Counted from the stretch's first letter, positions 21,585 through 32,885 are shown. The stretch is 64,000 nucleotides of DNA from Pelodera strongyloides (GCA_036852015.1 JAANDG010000268.1:123731-187730); one strand, 5' to 3'. Notes: generated by a model from the letters alone, not told the origin. A program made the numbers and translations.

Positions 21585-21985
21585 ACAGTGTTTGCACGGC
21601 CACGCAACGCCGTGCGAACGCCTTGACAATAGAGCCACGGCGTTTGGCACGGCAAAAAAACGCCGTGCGAACGCCTTGACAAAAGTTACCACGGCGATCC
21701 GACCATTTTGCCAAGGGGTTCGCACGGCACCTGCACGGCGTTGACAAGGCAAATTAACCCCTGCGGCGGTGCCACAGGAGAGAAACGCCTTGCGAACGCC
21801 GTGCACGGCCACTCAACGCCGTGGTTTCAGGGTGCCTTGTGAATGCCGTCCGTGCACGGCCACCAAACGCCGTGCGAACGCCTTGACAAAAGTATCACGG
21901 CGATTCGACCATTTTGCCAAGGCGTTCGCACGGCGTCTGCACTCTGCACGGCGTTGATAAGGCAAAGTAACACCTGCGGCAGCCA
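21585..21985. repeat. GC-rich inverted-repeat array
   Basis: Two related hairpins, near 21659-21728 and 21868-21941, pair CGCCGTGCGAACGCCTTG with CAAGGCGTTCGCACGGCG. Loose copies of GCACGGCCACNNAACGCC surround them. Probably a tandemly duplicated foldback MITE. Confidence 0.7.
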
Positions 21986-22243
21986 TATTGTTGAACCAGA
22001 TGGAGGTTTTGTTCACGTTTATGACAAAATTTGAAATATTTTAATCTGCGGCCTTTTTTTATGGGTATACTTTATTGTGCGCCGTTCGAGATTTACTTAA
22101 TCTGCGCCAGGAGATGCCTGTCTGCGCAGAAACCCCCTTGACATGCCCTTTAATGCTCATTAATTCTGAAACCGATGGTACCTTCTGCAAATTTGCGTAT
22201 ACAATACACTGTTTAATTTCTTTTTCTCCACAATTCTTTTCAG

Positions 22244-22615
22244 GTATTGGAGAAAATTGATCAGAACAACGAAGGCCAAATACATTTTAACTTAACATGA
22301 GCACTGGAAAGGAAACTTGAAAGTGAGTTTTACGAGAAGCATTTATATATCATTATCACTATCAGTAGTAGTATATTTTCAAAGTAATCCCTCGTACAAT
22401 AAGAGCAAAAAGTGTGAAACGTCCTATGTTTGCATATCTTGAATATTCATAACAACAGGCTTTAGTATATTGTTAGAATTAAAACCACCAAATGTAAATT
22501 AATGTTATTATAGTTATTATTATTACATTTCAGTGGCAATTCCTGACATCAACGAGGAATGCCGCAGCACACAGAGAGACGCAATATCGGATGTTGCACT
22601 CGCGAGATGGCAGTA
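22244..22615 (+). CDS. Candidate 3' exons of a gene
   Basis: TTCTTTTCAG opens a frame VLEKIDQNNEGQIHF..., whose D-x-N-x-E-G-x-I pattern resembles part of an EF-hand loop. It meets TGA at 22298-22300. The same frame continues ALERKLE to a GAAA|GTGAGT donor at 22321. TTACATTTCAG at about 22531 opens 26 further codons (AIPDINEECRSTQ...ARWQ) to TAA, and the two exons are in phase. Either the TGA is a nonsense change in a decaying gene, or the true stop lies there and the last exon is untranslated. An AATAAA at 23090 could end the transcript. Confidence 0.33.
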
Positions 22616-23089
22616 AAAAAAATACTTGGCTGGTAACTAGTTCATTTTGTTTCGTTCCATAGGACTATAGGTAATTAAACAATGTTGTTTTTGCATGTGC
22701 ACCGCTCCTTAGATTGTGCCTTGCTTGTTTAGTATAGTCTTTTGTTCTTCTAGTGTTCATCGATAATGGTTTGCCTGGCACAAATAACTGTGAAAATTGC
22801 ACTAGTGTAACGATTCAAGCTCACCGATTCAACATTACTCGTGTATTGATTATTTCACTAGAAACAAACGAAATTGACGGGAGTTGTAAACAAATTGTCA
22901 TTTTATTTCTGCTATTCTAGGCAAAATATTTCCTTACGAAAGTCGTGTTGTATGTCGTAGGTTAACGTTAGAATATTGTCAACTTATGTGCTAGTATTAA
23001 TCACGTATATAATTGTAAACCTTTTGCTTATTGTTGTGACGATACAATTTTCATATGTCATTATATCATTGTTGTATGTATTGTAAAGT

Positions 23090-23095
23090 AATAAA
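23090..23095 (+). terminator. Possible polyadenylation signal
   Basis: AATAAA about 475 bases after the last candidate coding exon, at the end of a T-rich untranslated-like stretch. Confidence 0.35.
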
Positions 23096-23213
23096 CATAT
23101 TTAAAATGTTTTGTGTCGCTTGGTGGTACTGCTTTTGTTTTATTGTTTATTTTTATTTAACAATAAGCTAATTCGAAGAGGGCGGGGCGGGTGAGACCCA
23201 TTTTTTACAAAGT

Positions 23214-23335
23214 TCGCCTACACCAGGCGCACCTCACGCCGGCACCTGGCCTACAATGCGCCCGTAATGGGTGGGCGTGCCTTTTTTGTAGGCCGCGCAC
23301 CGCCATATGCCGGCCGCGCACGCGCCAAAGCTTCG
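23214..23335. repeat. GC-rich dispersed repeat
   Basis: Shares 'gcctacaccaggcgcacctc' (inverted) and 'gtaggccgcgcaccg' with 15700-16110. Confidence 0.65.
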
Positions 23336-23339
23336 CGTT

Positions 23340-24414
23340 GAAATGGCAGAAAAAAAAACGCTCGCTCCAAAATCCCATTTGGCATTACTTTTTATCGGAA
23401 TACACTGTCTGAAAGACCGCAGTGTTAATCATGCCACACTTTTCAACATTTGCGAATCAGATTTTGTACGTTTACATAGGAGATACACTACACATCTGCA
23501 TAAAAAGACCAAGTTTATTTTTTAGACAAAAATTATACATAAATCATGGGAAATTACCCAACAAAGAGGGGAGAGGAATCATACATAAATTATCAGCGTC
23601 TAACCCCTACTGATTTTTACAGTTTCGCAAGTTCATGACTAAATGAGTACTACTGAGCTTGTAGCTGCTCTGAATAACGCACTAACAATGCCACGGTCAT
23701 TATAATATGGTTTATTGTAGACAATAAAGAATCAAAAGAAAAACAGCACGCAGGGTAAAACAAACTAAGTCGACCAACAGGAACCCTAAGTTACGGTGTT
23801 TCAAGGTAATACCTTATAGACAAACGATTTACACCAAAACACACAAAGTATATTTAGCATTTTTTGCTTGACATCATGCAGAAAATTCCAAAAAGTTACA
23901 AGAAACAATTAGATCTGTACTTTCTCTAGCTCTCCAATTGCTCCGAAATCCTTTAACTGCTAAAAATCTACAAGGTTTGTACGATCACAATAACGTAAAC
24001 CTAACAAGCGACTTGATGATGAAAAAGGTTGCAAAGAGGTTTACATTTGTCGCAAAAACAATATAAGGAAATGCTTAAGTACAGTAGTGCACTTTCTTGT
24101 GCTTTTCTTTCCTATGCAGACACTTCACCATACCCAAGAATTTTTTCAGGATAAACGCAATGGACTTATTACAATCAATAAAAAAGGTTTAAAAAAACCG
24201 TAAAAGTAGTATGCTATACACTGAACTACAGTGAGATAAGGTTGATAGGTGATCCCCATCTGCGCCTATCATACGTTCAAATCTAAAGAAGGGCATTAAT
24301 ATTCCCCGACTGATCCAAACGGGCCTCCGAGGCTCCACACTCCAAGGTAGCGGCCACTCCGGAGTTACTTAGGGCTGCTGACCCATTGACCGACCACAAC
24401 AGAGTAGAGTGAAC
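23340..24414. other. No gene recognised
   Basis: AT-rich. A short GC-richer block (24310-24400) precedes the satellite. No exon supported. Confidence 0.4.
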
Positions 24415-26924
24415 GGAAGGACATGACCTAGAATAATGAAACTCTGCGTTTAATTAGAGTTGAAAAGCTTTCATTTGTAAATTTGTAATTAATTTAGTCC
24501 TTACTTATGTAATGGTAAGTAGTAATTAGTGACTAGAGGTCCAACACAACACCGTATCTCCGATATATTGGGAAAACAACAACTCGGATTATGCTCCAAT
24601 ACACCCCGGATCACAATAGGCGGAGTTTCTTGGAGCATGAATCGGAGTTTTTTTTGGGTTGTAAGAGCGAAGTTTTTTGGAGCTTCCGTTTTCCAGTGAT
24701 GCTCCCTACATTCATACATATGCGTGACAAAATAACATTGTTATACCAACATATCACAATAAAATTGGAAGGACATGACCTAGAATAATGAAACTCTGCG
24801 TTTAATTAGAGTTGAAAAGCTTTCATTTGTAAATTTGTAATTAATTTAATCCTTACTTATGTAATGGTAAGTAGTATTTAGTGACTAGAGGTCCAACACA
24901 ACACCGTATCTCCGATATCCGATATATTGGGAAAACAACAACTCGGATTATGCTCCAATACACCCCGGATCACAATAGGCGGAGTTTCTTGGAGCATGAA
25001 TCGGAGTTTTTTTTGGGTTGTAAGAGCGAAGTTTTTTGGAGTTTCCGTTTTCCTGTGATGCTCCCTACATTCGTACATATGCGTGACAAAATAACATTGT
25101 TATACCAACATATCACAATAAAATTGGAAGGACATGACTTAGAATAATGAAACTCTGCGTTTAATTAGAGTTGAAAAGCTTTCATTTGTAAATTTGTAAT
25201 TAATTTAATCCTTACTTATGTAATGGTAAGTAGTAATTAGTGACTAGAGGTCCAACACAACACCGTATCTCCGATATCCGATATATTGGGAAAACAACAA
25301 CTCGGATCATGCTCCAATACACCCCGGATCACAATAGGCGGAGTTTTCTTGGAGCATGAATCGGAGTTTTTTTTGGGTTGTAAGAGCGAAGTTTTTTGGA
25401 GCTTCCGTTTTCCTGTGATGCTCCCTACATTCATACATATGCGTGACAAAATAACATTGTTATACCAACATATCACAATAAAATTGGAAGGACATGACTT
25501 AGAATAATGAAACTCTGCGTTTAATTAGAGTTGAAAAGCTTTCATTTGTAAATTTGTAATTAATTTAATCCTTACTTATGTAATGGTAAGTAGTAATTAG
25601 TGACTAGAGGTCCAACACAACACCGTATCTCCGATATCCGATATATTGGGAAAACAACAACTCGGATCATGCTCCAATACACCCCGGATCACAATAGGCG
25701 GAGTTTTCTTGGAGCATGAATCGGAGTTTTTTTTGGGTTGTAAGAGCGAAGTTTTTTGGAGCTTCCGTTTTCCTGTGATGCTCCCTACATTCATACATAT
25801 GCGTGACAAAATAACATTGTTATACCAACATATCACAATAAAATTGGAAGGACATGACTTAGAATAATGAAACTCTGCGTTTAATTAGAGTTGAAAAGCT
25901 TTCATTTGTAAATTTGTAATTAATTTAATCCTTACTTATGTAATGGTAAGTAGTAATTAGTGACTAGAGGTCCAACACAACACCGTATCTCCGATATCCG
26001 ATATATTGGGAAAACAACAACTCGGATCATGCTCCAATACACCCCGGATCACAATAGGCGGAGTTTTCTTGGAGCATGAATCGGAGTTTTTTTTGGGTTG
26101 TAAGAGCGAAGTTTTTTGGAGCTTCCGTTTTCCTGTGATGCTCCCTACATTCATACATATGCGTGACAAAATAACATTGTTATACCAACATATCACAATA
26201 AAATTGGAAGGACATGACTTAGAATAATGAAACTCTGCGTTTAATTAGAGTTGAAAAGCTTTCATTTGTAAATTTGTAATTAATTTAATCCTTACTTATG
26301 TAATGGTAAGTAGTAATTAGTGACTAGAGGTCCAACACAACACCGTATCTCCGATATCCGATATATTGGGAAAACAACAACTCGGATCATGCTCCAATAC
26401 ACCCCGGATCACAATAGGCGGAGTTTTCTTGGAGCATGAATCGGAGTTTTTTTTGGGTTGTAAGAGCGAAGTTTTTTGGAGCTTCCGTTTTCCTGTGATG
26501 CTCCCTACATTCATACATATGCGTGACAAAATAACATTGTTATACCAACATATCACAATAAAATTGGAAGGACATGACTTAGAATAATGAAACTCTGCGT
26601 TTAATTAGAGTTGAAAAGCTTTCATTTGTAAATTTGTAATTAATTTAATCCTTACTTATGTAATGGTAAGTAGTATTTAGTGACTAGAGGTCCAACACAA
26701 CACCGTATCTCCGATATCCGATATATTGGGAAAACAACAACTCGGATTATGCTCCAATACACCCCGGATCACAATAGGCGGAGTTTCTTGGAGCATGAAT
26801 CGGAGTTTTTTTTGGGTTGTAAGAGCGAAGTTTTTTGGAGTTTCCGTTTTCCTGTGATGCTCCCTACATTCATACATATGCGTGACAAAATAACATTGTT
26901 ATACCAACATATCACAATAAAATT
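24415..26924. repeat. 360-bp satellite, seven units
   Basis: Units start with GGAAGGACATGAC at 24415, 24767, 25126, 25486, 25846, 26206 and 26566 (lengths 352, 359, then 360). The four units from 25126 to 26565 appear identical. The outer units carry private differences (attatgctcc versus atcatgctcc; ccgatat once in the first unit, twice in the rest). Each unit has an internal inverted repeat (ATGCTCCAA / TTGGAGCAT). Repeated frames on both strands reflect the repeat and are not called as genes. Confidence 0.96.
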
Positions 26925-26929
26925 TACCC

Positions 26930-27383
26930 ACGTAGAGTATTGCACTATGTCCACGTTTAAAGTGTACTTATTGTTATTCCAACGAAACGAAAGAAGGGAT
27001 AAAATGAGAACCGACCTCACTACTTGAGTTCCGAGACGCATCGTCACTCATTCATCGTTGAACATAAGACCTGAAATAAATGGAGGACGGTTGAAATAGG
27101 ACCCTCTTTACCCACTGTCATTTCTCATCCCAACGAGGGAAAAACTAATTGTGAACTTGTGAGGATATTCACCTTATTTTCGCATGAGCACATTTTTATC
27201 TGTATGGGCGGGTCTGGCTGCATTAGGGGATCGAAGTGTTAGTGGTACGAAAAAGTTTTGCAAAAAAAAAACAACAACAACAAGCGCAAACTTACATGGA
27301 AAATAGCAGTTTGCGTTTGCGTACGGTAGTCGCTACTTCGTACAGCGCCTGACTGTCGATAATTCGTTGAACACACGTTGTCA
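26930..27383. other. No gene recognised
   Basis: Unique sequence; a short A-rich tract with (aac)n near 27275. Confidence 0.4.
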
Positions 27384-27776
27384 TTCCACATGAATGTATG
27401 AAAAGAATCTGTGACACAAATATGACACGTGAATGCCTTGCCGAATGTGTACGAAATTTCACCGTTAGCAAGCGGAACATAAATTATCCAATGATACCAT
27501 GTATATATTTGCCCAGCGAAGCGACGGTCTCTTTCAAGATCCCTACAATCTACACACTGCGCATTTCGGATGAGCTATTTGTGAGTTTTCTTTAAACTAC
27601 TGCGGATCACAAATTTTTTCACCAAACACCGTAACTATTTTTTTAAAGGTCATGCTCACAAATAATTAATTTCTTCTTTATTCGAATAATATGTAGAACA
27701 TATAAAGAAAGTAAACAAAGAATCGATTTCACCGAGTAATTCACCAACGTGGAAGAACTGGACCAAGGCCAAGAGT
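27384..27776. repeat. 393-bp duplicated segment, copy 2
   Basis: Identical to 14110-14502 as far as I can read. It ends abruptly where the BEL/Pao pol fragment begins. Confidence 0.92.
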
Positions 27777-28310
27777 TCCTTTAATTGTTCTAGTACTGGG
27801 TTGTCATCGGCCATTCTTGTTATGTTTATTCTACACGAATTGTTTTCTGTTTCACTGCTGTCTGCGCCGCGTAATTTATATCCGAACCTTGTTTGAATCA
27901 TACGTAGGCCTGATGGTAACTTGTATTGCTTCATTCCACTTGTCATAACATTGAAAAATTGGTCCATTTCGAGAAGCATGTGAATTTCCTTATGCTCGTG
28001 TTCTTCTTTGTGCTGCATGTTCTTTCACGGAGGAATTTCCGATCATCACTTTTCAACTTGTGCGGCTCTATTGCAGTTGTAATTTGCTACTTTGTCAAGA
28101 GGAGACACTCGATTTCTTTTCCTTGCGCATCGATAAGAGTGGCTTGAACTTGATCAACTACTTGTTTCGTTCACTTCCGAATAACAAAAAAAATTTCAAT
28201 TCCTGCCTTCGTCTTCTCTAGTTGAAGGTCCTCAGCAACATCCTTTCTTATGAAGCTGTTTTGTGCTCCACTGTCAATCATTACGTAACATTTTCGACAG
28301 TTGACTTTTG
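27777..28310 (-). pseudogene. BEL/Pao LTR-retrotransposon pol fragment (protease and linker)
   Basis: Near 28295 the minus strand reads MIDSGAQNSFIRKDVAEDL, the DSGA-type active site and following strand of the DUF1758 aspartic protease of BEL/Pao pol. After a frameshift and a stop near 28170, a second open stretch (from 28018) contains LLEMDQFF, then LPSGLRMIQTRFGY, the conserved segment between protease and reverse transcriptase in Pao-group elements. No reverse transcriptase or LTR is attached. The fragment is cut at 27776 by the duplicated segment. It is broken and cannot encode a full polyprotein. Confidence 0.7.
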
Positions 28311-28730
28311 TCTAGCAAAATATAATCTAGTCGAGAAAGGCGAGACACTCCGGGCTACAGGAAAAAGTATTCCATCCGCGGAATTACGGGTCGAGTAGAT
28401 GACGCAACAGCAATATATCGGCCGGTCTCTTCACCGCCTTTGAGTTTCTTTTGTCAATGAGCGCATGGAAAGGAAATAGCGAGGTCAGCGGCAGGCAAGA
28501 ACACATCGCCACTCACACTCGCTCCCCAAACCACAGGACACGACCATTCCTACTTCCATTCATATTTATATTCCAAGCCCGGGCCACGTACTGATGAGAC
28601 CCAGACCGGAAAAAATTCCTCGTCTCCGATAGGATGGAAACGGGGTCGTGCAGTGCACGCACTAATCTATTCTTTATTCATTCTATCATTGTCATTCTGG
28701 CCGCGACACTTAGATCTCGTGAGCCTCCTC
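28311..28730. other. No gene; T2-type terminus at its end
   Basis: Mostly unique. At 28716-28735 'ctcgtgagcctcctccttta' matches the right end of the foldback element (37272-37291). It is followed by the TTAAAGGGACGCGG terminus also seen at 6710. Confidence 0.45.
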
Positions 28731-28775
28731 CTTTAAAGGGACGCGGTCACCGTTTTGGCCCCGGTAGAATTGTAG

Positions 28776-29069
28776 ACGACTACCCTAGAAAAAATAAATA
28801 CTACCAAGGAAAAAATACTACCCCATTACAATACTACCCCACTTATTTTTCGAAGTAAGAAAAATAGTACCTCAAGAAGCCATCTACAACGGTGGGGTAG
28901 CCATCTACAACAGTGGGGTAGTCATCTGCAAAGAGAAGTTTCGCTCAAGATCTCGGAGATTAATCTAAATGGGGTAGTTATTTTCCTCCTGTACGTTTAG
29001 ATGCTATTTTTCGAAAATGGGGTATTATTTTATGAACGTGGGGTAGTAATTTTTTTGGGGTAGCCTCGT
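28776..29069. mobile_element. Inverted-repeat element with repeated GGGGTAG sites
   Basis: Ends ACGACTACCC and GGGGTAGCCTCGT are inverted. Four CTACC(CC) sites lie in the left part (28780, 28801, 28818, 28834). Six GGGGTA(G) sites lie in the right part (28894, 28915, 28971, 29019, 29040, 29057). The orientation switch in the middle is what subterminal transposase-binding sites of a DNA transposon look like. No family identified. Confidence 0.6.
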
Positions 29070-30039
29070 AAAGTTCAATGCGTTGAAAACGTTTTTGGAA
29101 TAGAACATTGCAATTTAGCTAGAAACGCATTTGTCTTTTGCGAAACACTCCTAGTTTTGCATATTATGCAAAACTGGCATGTAGTCATGCAATGATCGCT
29201 CACATGGTATTTACGTTACGCTTTCGCGCTCATTCGCATGCGAAAGTGTCATCCATGTTATCGCAGTTTCACATAGTGGAATCCTACCCACAGTAGGAAC
29301 TTTACATACACCCGCAGCGTGTTTGCATACACCTAATGTAAAAGTGCGCGAAAATGGAAAAATGAACTTGGATGGTACTTTCGCACGAAAAGTGCGCGAA
29401 GGTATAACATAAACACTCTATCATGTTTGCCTTCTCCATGTTTGCGATTCGCACTTGCGAAAATGACAACGGTATTTTCGTAGGCTCGACCTTTTGCCAT
29501 GCATTGTTATCGTTGCCAACCGGTCAAATGCATGCTGTGATTAACTTAATAACTCTTATACGGATAATTGTGCAATGATTGTTCTTTTTCTAGGTGTCTT
29601 TGTATATTGAAAAGTGAAGTAAAACACATTTGGAGTGAATGCGACATTATCAGCATAAATGTTTAGTAGACTCTTATACTTTTTCCAATACAAAACTCAT
29701 TATAGATGCCGACCTTATTTCAAGCTGGTTTACTCTTAATGGTAGGACTTCATGTGAACGCTCAGGAACGGACAGGATATTGCAATACACAACCTGCCTT
29801 GATTGGAAATGCAAACGGTTTGTTCCAATTGTCATTCCTCACCTAATATGTAGGATGTGTCTGGATCGTGTATGAGTACAGCTAGATTTGTTTCAAACAT
29901 GGCGCAACGAAATATATAGATCAATCTTGCGTCAGCTGCATCAGCAAAAGGTTTTATTGCAGTTATGCTGATTTTCCATGTTGGGCTCAAGCTCAAAACT
30001 CGCTTCCTGCATGGACCTTTCTGTTCATTTCTCTGTCGC

Positions 30040-30236
30040 AGTCAGGGTATAAATTCCGTGCGTAAATGGAGGTTGTTGGAGGTGGTTTCCTTCGCTTAGT
30101 GATAGACCGTTGTTAATAAAACACCATGTTTCACTCAAATATATAAATTTCTAATTGCTTTCGGAGGTGGTTCAAAGTTCAAACCAAACCGGAGGTGGTT
30201 CGTGCGTGTTTCAACGCACCAACCAATACCCCTGGT
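30040..30236. mobile_element. About 200-bp insertion in copy B
   Basis: Absent from copy A, where GTCGCA..GTCGCA are nearly adjacent. Starts 'cagggtataaattccgt', similar to 'cagggtataatttccttcg' near 53205. It repeats 'ggaggtggtt' four times. Identity unknown. Confidence 0.5.
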
Positions 30237-30522
30237 CGCAGTCCAGCTTCAAATTTTTCATTATGAAAATCGACTTCTTTGTGTCGACTTGTCGATTATA
30301 TTCCAAACCAGACGGCTGTCAAGTAGCGGTCACACAAGGGCGCTAATGGTCGCTTGAAGACGTAAAAGCGCATTTTGTAGGGAATTTCGAACTGAACAAT
30401 GTTGCCACAAAACACAAAATCCACGGTTTCCTCTAAAACAAAGTTATTAATTTATAAGGTTTTGTTTATATGTATAAAAAACTAATGGTGTGATAAAGGG
30501 ACAAAAAAATTCCTCACGTTAC

Positions 30523-30842
30523 GTTATAATATGCTTTAATGGGGGATAGCATGGGGATGCTGTGTGATGTGATCCGTGTGTTCTGTGTGGTGTAGCGGAA
30601 TGTTGTGGTGTTCTGTGTGGTGTAGCGGAAGGTTGTGATGTAGATACAGTAACAGAACACAATAGCATATCATAATTGGGCCACAGGGGAAGTCAGAGAT
30701 GTTACTACTAGTTGAAGATAATAGTTGCTAGACACCTGCTTGTCTCATTGCAAGCAACGCTCTGACGTGAGAGTCGCGGCTAGGCCACGCCTCTCAGCGC
30801 CAAGCATACTAGAGTGAGGGTGAGAGATAGTATGCTGTAACA
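30523..30842. mobile_element. 320-bp MITE with GTTAC duplication
   Basis: GTTAC at 30518-30522 and 30843-30847 flank it. Copy A reads 'cctcacgttacctttaccg', the exact empty site. Its ends (GTTATAATATGCT and the mirror of AGTATGCTGTAAC) are imperfect inverted repeats. It matches 12576-12860 in reverse. Confidence 0.75.
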
Positions 30843-31216
30843 GTTACCTTTACCGAATGTCCGGAATTTCTGAAATATTACTATGAAAACTGCATTTCTT
30901 TACTACTAGAACTCGCAGAGTAATTCCCCGGCAAACTGTTAGCATATCATAATTGGGCCACAGGGGAAGTCAGAGATGTTACTACTAGTTGAAGATAATA
31001 GTAGCTAGACACCTGCTTGTCTCATTGCAAGCAACGCTCTGACGTGAGAGTCGCGGCTAGGCCACGCCTCTCAGCGCCAAGCATACTAGAGTGAGGGTGA
31101 GAGATAGTATGCTGTAACAGTTACCTTTACCGAATGTCCGGAATTTCTGAAATATTACTATGAAAACTGCTTTTCTTTACTACGAGAACTCGCAGAGTAA
31201 TTCCCCGGCAAACTGT
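30663..31216. repeat. 277-bp tandem duplication, two units
   Basis: 'tagcatatcataattgggcc' starts at 30663 and 30940. Each unit spans the right end of the 320-bp MITE plus flanking 'ccggaatttctgaaatatta' sequence, so the duplication came after the insertion. Confidence 0.9.
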
Positions 31217-31355
31217 TAGGCCAGGTACCGTAGTCAGAATCAGTTTTTGTGCTTTTAGGGCATTACAATACGGAAACACCTTGTACTGACCTCCATTCGT
31301 TTAACCATTATTATGTAGACTAAGAATGCGAATGGATAGGTATAAACCATAAAAA

Positions 31356-31849
31356 CGTATTTTGACGTCTCTGACTATCCGAATGGTTTGACTCGAACTA
31401 TTCGCAAAAAATGGATATGCTTATAAAAGCCTGAAGCATATATTTCCGCGGTTAGCCCTCCCCAGGCAAAAATAAAAAGGAGACCGCACACTGATATATA
31501 GACAGAGACACTTACTCATTTACCACAACTTCCGCAAGACAAATGCAGGAATCGTACCTGCGACTTGACGATGGTATTGAATTCCGAAAGACATGCTTTA
31601 CAAAGCAAAAGCTTTTAATTGCAAAATAAACCACATGTAACGATAAACTTTAGGTTCCTTTATAAGTAAACAGTAACAGCTTGCTGCAAATCAATTCACC
31701 ACGAATTGCTTGAGTCTTGAGTCTTCAAGTTTTTGAATTTTCGTACGTTACCTCAGAAAAAAAAAACAATAAAATAACATACAAAAGGGAAGTATTAGAA
31801 CATAATGTACACTACTAACTATGATGTAACATAATGTATTACATAATGT
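31356..31849. other. Unique AT-rich sequence
   Basis: Contains a 45-bp fragment of the foldback element's arm near 31570-31615 (gatggtattgaattccgaaag). No gene supported. Confidence 0.4.
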
Positions 31850-32247
31850 ACTATATATAAAGGAGAAGAGTTTGTCGTGGGTTTGTTTTTATGTGCACAA
31901 CGACCCTTCATAAAGAAAATTCTTTGATTGAAAGAGCATACAAAATCTTTGCCGCTTGCGGGATTCGAACCCACAGCAGCACACAATCTGTTGATTCACA
32001 GTCGAACGCTCTACCTACTGAGCTATGCTAGCTTATGATACGGGTAACCCGCTGCTCCACATACAGCACCTTCACTTCAATGGCAAATTTGCATGTTACC
32101 ATTATTCTAATATAGATCCAGACTCATATTATACGTTTCCCCAATCATAAATGACTTGACGTGTGAGTGTTTTAAATAGGGAAACAATCGGCCGAAGGCC
32201 GATTCCTCCAGTTGGAGAAGAGCCCGTAGGGCTCTTCGAACGGCTGG
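31850..32247 (+). mobile_element. Non-autonomous Helitron (family C), second copy
   Basis: Starts ctatatataaaggagaagag and ends with the same two hairpins and GAACGGCTGG as 21077-21519, followed by T. The initial TC is altered. TGTACTATAT happens to flank the conserved part on both sides. Confidence 0.72.
31951..32032 (-). other. tRNA-like sequence, second copy
   Basis: Minus strand with A-box TAGCTCAGTAGGTAGAGC, an anticodon-loop-like CTGTGAA (GTG would be His), and B-box GGGTTCGAATCCCGC. The acceptor stem does not pair. Same position in the Helitron as 21181-21262. Confidence 0.72.
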
Positions 32248-32249
32248 TG

Positions 32250-32672
32250 TACTATATTTGAGAGATTGCCAGCAATGATACAGAATATCTGATATTTCAC
32301 GCAAAGTTTCGCCTTCGTTCTACTTCAATGCTCAGATGTTTAAAAAAGCTAACACGAGATGCTTCACGTCCTGGGTTGTTAAATTATTCACTATTTTATT
32401 TGCTTAAAAGATAAAGAAAATAATCATTTTGTTGGACACTAATTAAGATACTTGCTAAAAACGTGCATTGCAATTTTTTGGTCCTGCTTGAAAAAAAATG
32501 TTACTCCGTGAAAATTTCTGACTGATGGTAGTAATTGTGCTTTCAATAGCTGCAGAAAGGTATTAAAAATGAATTGTTCTTTTTTTGTCATCGTCATTGT
32601 CATTGAACAACACTGTGAATGAATTATTCTCTTTTTGTATATTTTCCATACATAGAACCAAAAACACCTTTT
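32250..32672. other. AT-rich, no gene recognised
   Basis: No exon or repeat supported. Confidence 0.45.
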
Positions 32673-32885
32673 TTAATTACATAAAGTAACTCTTTTTACG
32701 ATAGAGAATTCTTTCGGGTTTGCAACCCGTTGCGCGTCCAGAAACCAGTTTTCGACTATTTTTGGCTGCCGACTACGTACGGTAACTAGTTGTGGATCTT
32801 CTTTTTCTAATAAATCATCCGAAATTTCGGGCCGAAATTGCATATTAAGCAAAACGGTTTTCGCGGCCTTGTTTGAGTTTATCAC
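32673..32885 (-). pseudogene. Retroelement pol-like fragment, tentative
   Basis: A 70-codon minus-strand frame with ENWFLDAQRVANPKEF then VKRVT. The pattern is reminiscent of the stretch before integrase in BEL/Pao pol. Similarity is by eye and weak. It could be an unrelated relic. Confidence 0.22.

Larger units (their letters stand above)
29071..31355. repeat. Segmental duplication, copy B
   Basis: Collinear with 11738-13843. Lacks the MITE at 11876 and the insert at 12576. Contains its own insertions at about 30040-30236 and 30523-30842 and an internal tandem duplication at 30663-31216. Confidence 0.9.

Noticed and set aside
25237..26587. Repeated 73- and 79-codon frames as genes
   Set aside because: They recur once per 360-bp satellite unit on both strands and change with unit variants.
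31847..32257. SINE with 10-bp target duplication TGTACTATAT
   Set aside because: The other copy (21077-21519) lacks such flanks, and both end in a hairpin plus CTGG|T. Helitron is the better explanation; the 10-mer probably arose in AT-rich sequence.
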